DNA from: Solibacillus faecavium
Lineage (GTDB): Bacteria; Bacillota; Bacilli; Bacillales_A; Planococcaceae
Assembly (NCBI RefSeq): GCF_014836905.1
Contig: NZ_JACSPZ010000005.1
Span: forward strand, 158,104 to 222,103
Length of the DNA: 64,000 nucleotides
Direction: 5' to 3'
In this document: piece by piece, positions 1-8,443 of the stretch
Layout of the letters: the number at the start of each line of letters is the position of its first letter
Position numbering within the stretch: position 1 is the first letter of the stretch
Notes under the pieces: generated by a model
What the model was told of the DNA's origin: nothing
Seen by the model: only the letters and a program-made list of their open reading frames with translations
Databases searched by the model: none
Position numbers and translations under genes: made by a program

Positions 1-550
1 AAAACTTGCATCCTACTCATTACACGAAGACCTGAAAGCATTTCGACCTTCTCATCAACAGCATAAAGCACTAGTCGAAATTGCCGGGCTAGAAGAAGGA
101 CGTATAATTATTATACGAAAAGATGATATCATCGTGGGCTATGTGACATTTCTTTATCCTGATCCTTTAGAGCGTTGGGCAGAAGATCGTATTCCTAATA
201 TGATTGAACTTGGTGCTATTGAGGTAATACCCTCTTATAGAGGTACGGGTGCAGGAAAGAAACTGCTCGAAGTTTCCTTTATGGATGATGCTATGGAAGA
301 TTATTTAGTTATCACGACTGAATATTATTGGCATTGGGACCTCAAAGGAACAGGTTTATCAGTTTGGGATTATCGGAATATGATGGAGAGAATGATGACT
401 ACCGCCAATTTTGAATATTACGCTACAGACGACCCTGAAATAACGTCCCATCCTGCAAACTGTTTAATGGCTCGTGTCGGGTCACGTGTAGGAACCGAGA
501 CACTTGAAAGATTTGACAAACTTCGCTTTAGAAGTCGTTTCATGTATTAA
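1..550 (+). CDS. acuA: AcuA, acetyl-CoA synthetase-modifying acetyltransferase (5' partial)
   Basis: The reading frame is open from the window edge (frame 2) to a TAA at 548-550, so the first part of the gene lies outside. Visible protein is about 182 residues against about 210 for B. subtilis AcuA. Family knowledge: AcuA is a GNAT acetyltransferase that acetylates and inactivates acetyl-CoA synthetase AcsA. Seen: a GNAT-like acetyl-CoA loop (IPSYRGTGAGKKLLE) and the following acuB and acuC, which fix the identity. The GTG at 134 is internal and not the start. The gene's promoter and any catabolite control site are outside the window. Confidence 0.88.
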   Translation, partial: KLASYSLHEDLKAFRPSHQQHKALVEIAGLEEGRIIIIRKDDIIVGYVTFLYPDPLERWAEDRIPNMIELGAIEVIPSYRGTGAGKKLLEVSFMDDAMEDYLVITTEYYWHWDLKGTGLSVWDYRNMMERMMTTANFEYYATDDPEITSHPANCLMARVGSRVGTETLERFDKLRFRSRFMY

Positions 551-575
551 TTCTTATTGCAAAGGGGATTGAAAA

Positions 576-1223
576 ATGATTGTCGAAGAAATTATGAAAA
601 GGGATATACATACACTCCTTCCCGAGAATACGGTACGCGATGCCGTCCGTCTTATGCGGGAAGAAAAAATCCGCCACGTACCGATTGTAAGTTCTGACGA
701 TATAGTTGTCGGAATCATTACAGATCATGACTTAAAAAACGCATTACCATCATGTTTACGAGAAGAACCGAACTCTACTATCTATGATTCACCCATCGAA
801 GAAATAATGGTGAAGAATCCAATAGTCGGTCATCCTTTAGATTTTGTTGAAGAAGTTGCTTCAATATTTTATGATGCTAAAATCAGCTGTTTGCCAATTG
901 TATCTGCCGGTAAATTAGTCGGTATTGTTACTACAACAGATTTACTTTACACATATATTGAATTAACAGGGGCACATCAGCCAGGTTCAAAAATAGATAT
1001 CCGAGTTAGCAATCAACCTGGCATGCTTTTTGAGATTTCAAGAGTATTTCAGGAAAATAAAGCAAATGTAGTAAGTGTTCTTGTATATCCTGATGGCGAT
1101 AATACAAAATCACGTATCGTAAGTGTCCGATTACAAGTAATGAATCCGCTTCATATCATCGAGGATTTGCGTAAGCAAGGATACGATGTACTATGGCCGA
1201 ATTTACCTGGCGTTTCACTATGA
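576..1223 (+). CDS. acuB: AcuB, CBS-pair and ACT domain protein
   Basis: 215 residues. Two CBS motifs are readable at about residues 7-53 and 77-126 (each ends in a VVGIIT or LVGIVT strand followed by a D-L pair), followed by an ACT-like domain at about 138-215 (IDIRVSNQPGMLFEISRVF). Together these suggest an adenosine-nucleotide- or ligand-sensing regulator. In B. subtilis AcuB belongs to the acetoin utilisation/AcsA control operon, but its biochemical role is not settled. RBS AAAGGGGA sits 9 nt before the ATG. The gene follows acuA by 25 nt and overlaps acuC by 4 nt (ATGA), so the three are co-transcribed and probably translationally coupled. Confidence 0.9.
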   Translation: MIVEEIMKRDIHTLLPENTVRDAVRLMREEKIRHVPIVSSDDIVVGIITDHDLKNALPSCLREEPNSTIYDSPIEEIMVKNPIVGHPLDFVEEVASIFYDAKISCLPIVSAGKLVGIVTTTDLLYTYIELTGAHQPGSKIDIRVSNQPGMLFEISRVFQENKANVVSVLVYPDGDNTKSRIVSVRLQVMNPLHIIEDLRKQGYDVLWPNLPGVSL

Positions 1224-2383
1224 AAAAAGCTGTATTTATTTATTCTCCAGATCAACTTACTTACAAATTTTCGGACACACACCCGTTTAATCATAAACGA
1301 CTACATTTAACAATTGATTTACTTAAGAATATTGGGGCTTTAAACGATGAGGATATCGTTCCGGCCCGTGTTGCAACAGATGAAGAAATTGCTTTGGCTC
1401 ATGACCCTCAGTATATTGAAATTGTAAAAAAAGCCGGTCATGGTGAATTAACCGCACAACAGGGTGAACCATTTGGAATTGGTACTGAGGATACGCCTAT
1501 GTTCCGAAATATGCACGAAGCAAGTGCATTGCTTGTAGGGGGTACATTGCAGGCGGTCGACTCTGTTTTGCAGGGGAAATCACAGCATGCACTAAATTTA
1601 GGAGGCGGACTGCACCATGGCTTCCGTGGAAGAGCTTCCGGTTTTTGTATATACAATGATAGCAGCGTTGCTATTAAATACATCCAGGAGAAGTATGGAC
1701 TTCGCGTTTTATATGTAGACACAGATGCCCATCATGGTGATGGTGTTCAATGGTCATTTTATGATGATCCCAATGTATGTACACTGTCCATCCACGAAAC
1801 AGGTCGCTACTTATTTCCGGGTACAGGGAATATTACGGAACGTGGTAATGGCGAGGGCTATGGTACATCCTTTAATTTCCCAATCGATGCCTTTACAGAA
1901 GATGAGAGCTTCCTAGAAATATATGAGCAATCAATGCGTGAAGTATTTGAATTTTTTAAACCGGATGTAGTACTAACTCAAAACGGAGCAGATGCACACT
2001 ATTTTGATCCTTTAACTCATTTGTATGGAACGATGAATATTTATAGGGAAATTCCAAAGCTTGCCCACAAATTGGCCCATGAATATTGTGGTGGCCGATG
2101 GATAGCTGTCGGTGGTGGAGGCTATGATATTTGGCGTGTAGTACCACGTGCCTGGTCACATATATGGACAGAAATGACCGACCAACCTACACCAACTGGT
2201 CCACTCCCACAAAAATGGCTTGATAAATGGCAACAGGAATCACCTGTTCCTTTAATTCCGACTTGGGATGATCCAACACCTTTATATGATGCTATTCCTC
2301 GAAAAGCAGAAATTGAAGAAAAAAATGCACGAATGCTTGAAAAAGCGCTACATATTATTCGTACAGAAAAGAATCGTTCTTAA
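1220..2383 (+). CDS. acuC: AcuC, class I histone-deacetylase-fold protein deacetylase
   Basis: 387 residues from the ATG at 1220, identical in length to B. subtilis AcuC; an upstream ATG at 1193 would add nine residues but lies inside acuB, whereas 1220 gives the ATGA overlap. Family role: removes the acetyl group that AcuA puts on AcsA, restoring its activity. Zinc-hydrolase signatures are visible: LNLGGGLHHG with the catalytic His pair, VDTDAHHGDGVQ with zinc ligands, a later QNGADAH and the terminal GGGGYD. A strong terminator follows 6 nt after the stop, closing the acuABC operon. Confidence 0.93.
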   Translation: MKKAVFIYSPDQLTYKFSDTHPFNHKRLHLTIDLLKNIGALNDEDIVPARVATDEEIALAHDPQYIEIVKKAGHGELTAQQGEPFGIGTEDTPMFRNMHEASALLVGGTLQAVDSVLQGKSQHALNLGGGLHHGFRGRASGFCIYNDSSVAIKYIQEKYGLRVLYVDTDAHHGDGVQWSFYDDPNVCTLSIHETGRYLFPGTGNITERGNGEGYGTSFNFPIDAFTEDESFLEIYEQSMREVFEFFKPDVVLTQNGADAHYFDPLTHLYGTMNIYREIPKLAHKLAHEYCGGRWIAVGGGGYDIWRVVPRAWSHIWTEMTDQPTPTGPLPQKWLDKWQQESPVPLIPTWDDPTPLYDAIPRKAEIEEKNARMLEKALHIIRTEKNRS

Positions 2384-2389
2384 AAGATG

Positions 2390-2425
2390 CTATACAATCT
2401 TTAGTCAAAGATTGTATAGTTTTTA
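2390..2425 (+). terminator. Terminator of acuABC
   Basis: A near-perfect hairpin (CTATACAATCTTT ... AAAGATTGTATAG) followed by TTTTTA lies directly after acuC. Confidence 0.85.
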
Positions 2426-2488
2426 TTTTCCTAAAATAGGGATATTCCTATATACTAAAATAGAATAAAGAAAATTGGGGGCTATTAC

Positions 2489-2902
2489 ATGTATAAACAT
2501 ATTTTATTGGCTATCGATGGTTCTGAAAATTCATTTCGTGCTGCAAAAGATGCTGTCGGCATTGCTACAGAGGAATCGTTGATTGAGATTATTTCTTCAA
2601 TACCTACAGAAGCTATTTCAAATGAACCGTTACATATGGGAACCCTCACTCAAACAGATGAACAATATATTCAAAAATTATCGCGTGAAATTGATTATGT
2701 AAAAAGTAATCATCCCCATTTAAAATTAACAATCGTACATGGTCCTGCAGGTCGAATGATTTCAAACTATGCTAACCATCACAATGTAGATTTAGTTGTA
2801 ATTGGCTGTCGTGGATTAAATACAATGCAGGAAATGGTATTTGGCAGTGTTAGTACATACGTATCCAAAAATGCTAATTGTTCAACTTTATTAGTAAAAT
2901 AA
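2489..2902 (+). CDS. Universal stress protein, UspA family
   Basis: 137 residues, a full single-domain Usp. N-terminal strand HILLAIDGSENSFRAA carries the family Asp, and the C-terminal half has the ATP-binding loop pattern G-x2-G-x9-G-S (GCRGLNTMQEMVFGSVS), so this is an ATP-binding type Usp. Physiological target unknown. RBS TTGGGGGC lies 8 nt before the ATG. It is monocistronic, between the acuC terminator and the shared terminator with ccpA. B. subtilis carries the motP/motS motor genes between acuC and ccpA; they are absent here. Confidence 0.85.
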   Translation: MYKHILLAIDGSENSFRAAKDAVGIATEESLIEIISSIPTEAISNEPLHMGTLTQTDEQYIQKLSREIDYVKSNHPHLKLTIVHGPAGRMISNYANHHNVDLVVIGCRGLNTMQEMVFGSVSTYVSKNANCSTLLVK

Positions 2903-2938
2903 TTATTAATGATTTACAAAATCCAAGTAGCATAGAAC

Positions 2939-2975
2939 AAAAAAGCCTGCCACATTGTTGTGACAGGCTTTTTTG
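2939..2975. terminator. Bidirectional terminator between usp and ccpA
   Basis: AAAAGCCTG ... CAGGCTTTTTT hairpin with A-run on the left and T-run on the right; it serves the rightward usp gene and the leftward ccpA gene. Confidence 0.85.
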
Positions 2976-3974
2976 TTATTTACTTGAATCACGCTGTTCT
3001 ATTCGATGTGGTAAGATGACATGCTGATCATCGACTTCTTCTTTATTCATATACTTCGTCAATAAACGCATTGCAACTGCCCCAATATCGTATAAAGGCA
3101 ATACAACACTTGTTAATTGTGGGCGTACCATACGAGCCAGTTTGGAATTTTCGAAGCTAATAATCTCTACATCTTCTGGTACCATTTTCCCGCTATCCTG
3201 AATTCCATGAACTAAACCAATTGCAAGTTCATCATTACCTACAAAAATAGCGGTAGGTGGGTTCTCTAGTTCACTTAAATTTACCCAACTTTCCAAACCA
3301 TCGTCATATGACCCATCCCCAGCAACAATTAATACTTCATCAATGGCAATATTTGCCTTTTGTAAAGCATCCTTATAAGCTGCTAATTTGCGTTCACCAT
3401 TAACTGTATATTGTAAAGGACCCGAAACAAAAGCAATACGCGTATGACCATTATCAATCAGCAATTGAACTGCTTCCAAAGCTGCCTTGTAGTAATCGAT
3501 ATTCACAGATGCAACTTTTTCAGTTGAACTTATCGATCCAGCTAAAACTATTGGGACTGGACAAGCCTCTACTGCCCGTTGGAGCGTTTCTGTTACTTCC
3601 TCACTCATCATGACAATTCCATCTACTTGCTTTCCTAGCATCGTATCGAGTAATGTTAACTCTTTTTCTTCATTTTGATCTGAGTTTGCCAAAATAATAT
3701 TATAGCGGTACATTGTCGCAATATCTTCTATACCACGAGCAAGCTCTGCATTTAAGTTATTCGAAATGTCAGGGATAATGACACCTACTGATGTTGTTTT
3801 TTTACTAGCTAAGCCACGTGCTACAGCATTTGGACGATATTCAAGACGCTCAATCACTTCCAGCACTTTTTTTCTTGTAGCTGGCTTAACATTTTGGTTT
3901 CCATTCACTACACGTGATACTGTTGCCATTGAAACATTTGCTTCACGCGCAACATCATAAATTGTGACAGTCAA
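2976..3974 (-). CDS. ccpA: CcpA, catabolite control protein A
   Basis: 332 residues, LacI/GalR family. Master regulator of carbon catabolite repression in Firmicutes, binding cre sites together with HPr(Ser-P). The N-terminal helix-turn-helix ([20 protein letters not shown], residues 4-23) and hinge ([12 protein letters not shown]) match CcpA, followed by a periplasmic-binding-protein-like core with IPDISN and the DGIVMMSE segment. Context with acuABC and aroA is the B. subtilis arrangement, which supports CcpA over another LacI paralogue. RBS GGGGGA lies 8 nt before the ATG. A dehydrogenase gene separates it from aroA, unlike B. subtilis. Confidence 0.93.
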   Translation of the reverse strand: MTVTIYDVAREANVSMATVSRVVNGNQNVKPATRKKVLEVIERLEYRPNAVARGLASKKTTSVGVIIPDISNNLNAELARGIEDIATMYRYNIILANSDQNEEKELTLLDTMLGKQVDGIVMMSEEVTETLQRAVEACPVPIVLAGSISSTEKVASVNIDYYKAALEAVQLLIDNGHTRIAFVSGPLQYTVNGERKLAAYKDALQKANIAIDEVLIVAGDGSYDDGLESWVNLSELENPPTAIFVGNDELAIGLVHGIQDSGKMVPEDVEIISFENSKLARMVRPQLTSVVLPLYDIGAVAMRLLTKYMNKEEVDDQHVILPHRIEQRDSSK

Positions 3975-4046
3975 AAAATCTCCCCCTTTAGCATGTTATA
4001 CGATTTTTATTTTTAAAGTAGATTAACTAATAATATGTATAGTTTT

Positions 4047-4076
4047 ATCATATAATATTTTCATTTCTTTTTTCAA
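4047..4076 (-). promoter_or_regulatory. Candidate promoter of ccpA
   Basis: On the minus strand TTGAAA (4071-4076) and TATGAT (4047-4052) are separated by 18 bp, 73 bp upstream of the ccpA start. No terminator is visible between the upstream dehydrogenase gene and this site, so ccpA may also receive read-through. Confidence 0.45.
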
Positions 4077-4130
4077 TCCAAAACCTAGTGAATAACTAGT
4101 TTTACCTATAATTTCTGCAAAAAAATTATT

Positions 4131-4892
4131 TTACTGCACTGTATAACCACCATCCAAGACAATTGCTTGCCCTGTCATGCCTTTTGCTGCCTCACTACAT
4201 AAATATACAACCAATCCTGCTATTTCCGAAACATCTATCAATCGCTTTTGTGGTACTAAAGGATACAGGACTTGCTCTAATACATCCTCAACTGCAATAT
4301 TTCTTGTTTTCGCTAAATCTTCGAATTGATTTCTTACGAGTTCAGTATCGACATAGCCCGGACAAATAGCATTGACCGTTATTCCATCGGTAGCCGTTTC
4401 GAGTGCTGCTACTTTAGTTAATCCGATAACCCCATGTTTTGCAGTATTATAGCCGGCTTTTCCTGCAAATCCGACTAAACCATTAATAGAAGCAATATTA
4501 ATTATTCTGCCATATTTTTGTTGTTTCATAATCGGCAATGCATGTTTCATAAAAATAAATGGTGCGACAACCATCACCTTCTGCATCAAATCAAAAATTT
4601 CCGTATCAAACTGCTCAATCATTGACACGTGTTGAAAGCCTGCATTGTTTATAACGATATGGAGTGCACCAAATTGGGAGATTACAGCGTCAATCGATTG
4701 TTGTATTTGTCGTTCATCGCTAACATCACATAATAAATAACCTAAACTAGGCTCCTCTTCAACTGCCTGTTTTAATCTCTCTTCATTTTTATCGGAAATT
4801 ATAACCTTAATCCCGTTATTTGACAGCTCTTTCGCAATTTCAAACCCAATACCTTGTGCTGCCCCAGTAATTAATGCAATCTTTTGCTCCAT
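4131..4892 (-). CDS. 3-hydroxybutyrate dehydrogenase-like short-chain dehydrogenase
   Basis: 253 residues, classical SDR. NAD-binding TGAAQGIG at 9-16, NNAG at 82-85, catalytic S135, Y148 and K152 (YNTAK). The VNAICPGYVDTELV stretch (173-186) and overall length are typical of D-3-hydroxybutyrate dehydrogenase, which interconverts 3-hydroxybutyrate and acetoacetate, so that is the best call; a generic acetoacetyl-CoA or sugar-alcohol SDR is the alternative. RBS AAAGGGGAAG. It sits between aroA and ccpA, separated from aroA by a strong terminator; its own promoter must lie in 4893-4970. Confidence 0.75.
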   Translation of the reverse strand: MEQKIALITGAAQGIGFEIAKELSNNGIKVIISDKNEERLKQAVEEEPSLGYLLCDVSDERQIQQSIDAVISQFGALHIVINNAGFQHVSMIEQFDTEIFDLMQKVMVVAPFIFMKHALPIMKQQKYGRIINIASINGLVGFAGKAGYNTAKHGVIGLTKVAALETATDGITVNAICPGYVDTELVRNQFEDLAKTRNIAVEDVLEQVLYPLVPQKRLIDVSEIAGLVVYLCSEAAKGMTGQAIVLDGGYTVQ

Positions 4893-4970
4893 ACAACTTC
4901 CCCTTTATAATGCTATTTAGAAAAAATTGTAATTTAATATGCACCATGAGTCAAATAAATATAGCTAAAA

Positions 4971-5005
4971 AAAAGGCTATGTCGAATAAATTCAACATAG
5001 CCTTT
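4971..5005. terminator. Terminator downstream of aroA
   Basis: Perfect AAAGGCTATGT / ACATAGCCTTT arms flanked by A- and T-rich runs, immediately after the aroA stop on the minus strand. It separates aroA from the dehydrogenase and ccpA genes. Confidence 0.8.
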
Positions 5006-5013
5006 ATCAAATA

Positions 5014-6099
5014 TTATTTTGATACTTCGTATTGTTTCATGAATTTTAATATTTCATCATAATACGCATTGAAAGTAGGAATATCCATTTGCTGTTGTTG
5101 ATCAGATAATGCAATTGATGGGTCTGGGTGTACTTCCGCCATGACACCGTCTGCTCCAATAGCAATTGCTGCTTTAGAACATGGTAGCAGTAAATCACGA
5201 CGACCTGTTGAATGTGTAACGTCTACCATGACTGGTAAATGTGTTTCTTGCTTTAAAATAGGAACTGCCGAAATATCTAATGTGTTCCGTGTTGCTTTTT
5301 CGTATGTACGAATACCACGTTCACATAAAATAATATTTTCATTTCCTTTTGACATAATATATTCTGCAGCATGGATGAACTCATCGATTGTCGCTGCTAA
5401 ACCACGTTTCAATAGGACAGGTTTATTCGTTGAACCTGCTGCTTTTAATAACTCAAAGTTTTGCATATTGCGGGCACCGATTTGAATTACATCGATATAG
5501 TCAAGTGCATGCTCCAAGTCTGAAGGTGTTACGATTTCTGTAATAACCCCTAAACCATATTCTTTTGAAACTTCTTTTAATATTTTTAATCCATCTAACC
5601 CTAAACCTTGGAAATCATATGGTGATGTACGCGGCTTGTATGCACCGCCACGAATTAATTTTAATCCTTTTTCTTGGATAGAGGCAGCTACTGCCGCAAC
5701 TTGCTCATATGACTCAACTGCACATGGTCCAAATACAAATGAAGGTGTTCCAGATCCAACTAGTTCACCGTTAATGTTAATGACAGTATCTTCTGACTTT
5801 TCTTTACGTGATACTAGCAATTCTTTTTTCTTCTCTGCTTCTAATTGTTTTAATGCTGTTTTGAAGATTTGTTTAAAAATATAATCAACCGTCATCTGAT
5901 TTAATGGACCATTGTTATTCTTTTTAATTAAATCAAGCATATGGCGCTCACGTAGTGGATCATAGCGATTCACGCCTTGTTTCTCTTTTATTTTACCTAT
6001 TTCCTCTACAACGGTTGCACGTTCATTAATTAATCGTAAAATTTCCAAGTTTAAGCTGTCAATCTGACTACGTAAGCTTTCTAAATCCTGTTGACTCAT
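5014..6099 (-). CDS. aroA: AroA(G), chorismate mutase fused to DAHP synthase
   Basis: 361 residues from the ATG at 6099 ([10 protein letters not shown]); an upstream in-frame ATG at 6162 would add 21 residues that do not match the family. First enzyme of the shikimate pathway: condenses PEP and erythrose-4-phosphate. Domains: AroQ-type chorismate mutase at about 1-90, which acts as the chorismate/prephenate feedback sensor, then a DAHP synthase barrel at about 110-355 with GPCAVES (124-130) and [11 protein letters not shown] (155-165). B. subtilis AroA has the same fusion and 358 residues. A strong promoter candidate lies at 6180-6208 and a terminator follows the stop. Confidence 0.94.
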   Translation of the reverse strand: MSQQDLESLRSQIDSLNLEILRLINERATVVEEIGKIKEKQGVNRYDPLRERHMLDLIKKNNNGPLNQMTVDYIFKQIFKTALKQLEAEKKKELLVSRKEKSEDTVININGELVGSGTPSFVFGPCAVESYEQVAAVAASIQEKGLKLIRGGAYKPRTSPYDFQGLGLDGLKILKEVSKEYGLGVITEIVTPSDLEHALDYIDVIQIGARNMQNFELLKAAGSTNKPVLLKRGLAATIDEFIHAAEYIMSKGNENIILCERGIRTYEKATRNTLDISAVPILKQETHLPVMVDVTHSTGRRDLLLPCSKAAIAIGADGVMAEVHPDPSIALSDQQQQMDIPTFNAYYDEILKFMKQYEVSK

Positions 6100-6179
6100 A
6101 TTCCTCTTACCCCTCTTCTTTGCGTATCCTTCTCTTTCAGATAACTTAAAAGTATGATACATTTTTAAGTAATAAACTT

Positions 6180-6208
6180 ATTATAATCAATCTATTGTAG
6201 AATGTCAC
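6180..6208 (-). promoter_or_regulatory. Candidate promoter of aroA
   Basis: Minus strand GTGACA (6203-6208), 17-bp spacer, TATAAT (6180-6185), about 80 nt upstream of the aroA start. Confidence 0.6.
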
Positions 6209-6218
6209 GTCTTTTTAA

Positions 6219-6240
6219 TTTAGCGATTCAACTCGCTAAA
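6219..6240. promoter_or_regulatory. Perfect palindrome between aroA and the FtsA-like gene
   Basis: TTTAGCGA, six bases, TCGCTAAA: 8-bp perfect arms, 10 bp upstream of the aroA -35 and 38 bp before the divergent start codon. It looks like an operator for a dimeric regulator, but no family is recognised. Confidence 0.4.
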
Positions 6241-6278
6241 GTATATTGTAATAATAAATTGAAAGGAAGCGTTATCAT

Positions 6279-8426
6279 ATGACAAATAAATTGTTTGCAC
6301 TTGATATCGGAACGCGCTCCGTTGTTGGCATTATTCTAGAACAACACGAAGATAAATATCATGTCGCAGATATTTTAGTGAAGGAACATAAAGAACGTGC
6401 AATGGTTGATGGTCAAATACATAACGTCCTGTATGTAGCAGAGCTCATCCAGGAGATTAAAACAAAATTGGAAGAAACACATGGTCCATTGAAAAAAGTC
6501 AGTGTCGCAGCAGCAGGTCGAGCATTAAAAACTGAGCAAGCACTTGTCACACTTTCAATAAAAAACAGACCAATTTTTACTGAAGAAGATATTAATAGGT
6601 TAGAGCTTCAAGCTGTCCAACAAGCCCAACAGCAATTATTGCAGCATAAAGAAGATGTAAAAAATAATCATTACTATTGTGTCGGTTATTCCGTTTTGTA
6701 TTTCCGGTTAGATGGCGAAGAAATTGGTAGCCTACTCGATCAGCAAGGTGATGAAGCTTCTGTAGAAGTTATCGCAACATTCCTGCCACGGGTAGTTGTT
6801 GAATCACTTCTTGCTGCATTAAAACGTGCAGATTTAGAAATGGAAGCTTTAACTTTAGAGCCTATTGCGGCGATTAATGTACTTATCCCCCCAACAATGC
6901 GTCGGTTGAATGTTGCGCTAGTTGATATTGGTGCGGGAACTTCGGACATTGCAATTACGGATAAAAGTACAGTTGTTGCATACGGAATGGTACCAACTGC
7001 CGGTGATGAAATTACTGAAAGCTTAAGTGACCATTATTTATTGGATTTTCCGATAGCTGAAATAACGAAACGCCAAATGCATACAAATGAAGAAATTTTA
7101 ATTCAGGATATTTTAGGATTTGACGAATATATTCCTCGAGCAGAAGTGGTAAAAGCCATTTTTCCCGCAATTGAAAACCTAGCAAAATCTATTGGTGAGG
7201 AAATTTTACGTTTAAATAATAATGTTCCTCCTAAGGCCGTTATGCTTGTAGGTGGCGGGAGCTTAACTCCTCATCTTCCGGAAGAGCTTGGAAAAGTATT
7301 GAACCTACCTGCGAATCGTGTAGCTGTTCGTGATGTAAATGCTATTCAGAATTTAACACGTGCAGAACATATCCCTGCAACACCTGAACTTGTCACACCG
7401 ATTGGCATTGCAATTGCAGCTCAAAAATCACCAATTCATTACATGTCCATCTCAGTTAATGATCAAGTTGTTCGTTTATTCGAATTAAAAGAAATGACAG
7501 TAGGCGATGCCTTTCTTGCAGCGAATATCCGTGCGAAACAGTTGTATGGCAGATTAGGTCACGGTTTATCTATTACAGTGAATGGTCAAAATGTATTTGT
7601 ACCGGGAGAACATGGACAGCCTGCACAAATAGTATTAAACGGGGAAATAGCTTCCACTAAAACACTAATAAAAAATGGCGATAAAATTCAGCTTATTCCA
7701 GGAAAAGATGGTGCTGATGCATATGCCACAGTTCGTGACATTATTGATGAGGCAGCTGTTAAAAAGATAACTATAGGTAAGGAAAAATACATAATAGAGC
7801 CGAAAGTAATAGTTAATGAAAAGCCAGTGAAACTGGATACTCCTATACAGGATCGTGATGTCATTGTTGTCCAAACAGTTACAACGGTAGAAGATGCTTT
7901 CAACAGTACGAATAATACGAAACATCTCCAGCAGTTTAGTTCTTACTGTGTTCATCTAGATGGTAAACCCGTTTATTTACCGGAGTTTTCTTCGCAACTT
8001 TTTATAAATGGAAAGCCTGCTAAAACTCATTATCCTATCCAAACAGGGGATGTAATTACCTTTGAGCAAATTATGTTGCCTTCTGCAGAACAAATAGCAG
8101 CATCTTTAAATTTGCTTTTGGAGGAAAAAGTGATTGTCACATTCCAGCAGGAACAAGTAGAACTTGCCAAAACGGCACGGGAGTTCTACGTCAATGGTCA
8201 AATTGTTCAAAGTACTTCAACCGTACCAAATGGAGCTACGATTAAGATTATTGAAAAGGATACGGGAAAGTGGATTTATCAGGATGTTTTCCGTTTTTCA
8301 ACTTGGCAGCTTCCTACCACATTTAAAGGTTCTTTCACGATTTTACGAAATGGACAGCCTTCAACATTTGATGCGGAAATATTCGGTGGTGACCTGTTAG
8401 AAATTCAGCTCGCAGAAATTAAATAA
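6279..8426 (+). CDS. FtsA-like actin-fold ATPase with C-terminal repeats
   Basis: 715 residues. N-terminal FtsA/PilM-type ATPase: phosphate-1 loop LDIGTRSVVG (8-17), an insert region at about 80-170 where FtsA carries its SHS2/1C domain, phosphate-2 VDIGAGTSDI (215-224) and adenosine loop LVGGGSLTPHL (323-333). Residues about 430-715 are not FtsA: they hold four to five repeats of about 40-60 residues built as strand-NG-strand ... NG ... NGD-strand (near 431, 497, 556, 617 and a short one at 686), suggesting small beta-rich domains. No FtsA-type C-terminal amphipathic helix is evident. Such long FtsA homologues occur in Bacillales beside true FtsA; the role (division or envelope scaffold) is inference. 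RBS GAAAGGAAG. Confidence 0.7.
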   Translation: MTNKLFALDIGTRSVVGIILEQHEDKYHVADILVKEHKERAMVDGQIHNVLYVAELIQEIKTKLEETHGPLKKVSVAAAGRALKTEQALVTLSIKNRPIFTEEDINRLELQAVQQAQQQLLQHKEDVKNNHYYCVGYSVLYFRLDGEEIGSLLDQQGDEASVEVIATFLPRVVVESLLAALKRADLEMEALTLEPIAAINVLIPPTMRRLNVALVDIGAGTSDIAITDKSTVVAYGMVPTAGDEITESLSDHYLLDFPIAEITKRQMHTNEEILIQDILGFDEYIPRAEVVKAIFPAIENLAKSIGEEILRLNNNVPPKAVMLVGGGSLTPHLPEELGKVLNLPANRVAVRDVNAIQNLTRAEHIPATPELVTPIGIAIAAQKSPIHYMSISVNDQVVRLFELKEMTVGDAFLAANIRAKQLYGRLGHGLSITVNGQNVFVPGEHGQPAQIVLNGEIASTKTLIKNGDKIQLIPGKDGADAYATVRDIIDEAAVKKITIGKEKYIIEPKVIVNEKPVKLDTPIQDRDVIVVQTVTTVEDAFNSTNNTKHLQQFSSYCVHLDGKPVYLPEFSSQLFINGKPAKTHYPIQTGDVITFEQIMLPSAEQIAASLNLLLEEKVIVTFQQEQVELAKTAREFYVNGQIVQSTSTVPNGATIKIIEKDTGKWIYQDVFRFSTWQLPTTFKGSFTILRNGQPSTFDAEIFGGDLLEIQLAEIK

Positions 8427-8443
8427 TCATAGAATTTCAACAA

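Noticed and set aside
1193..1219. Longer start for acuC
   Set aside because: The nine added residues lie inside acuB; ATG 1220 overlaps the acuB stop (ATGA) and gives the family length of 387.
7665..7955. Antisense open frame in the FtsA-like gene
   Set aside because: Low-complexity product and no RBS; it is the shadow of a well-supported coding frame.
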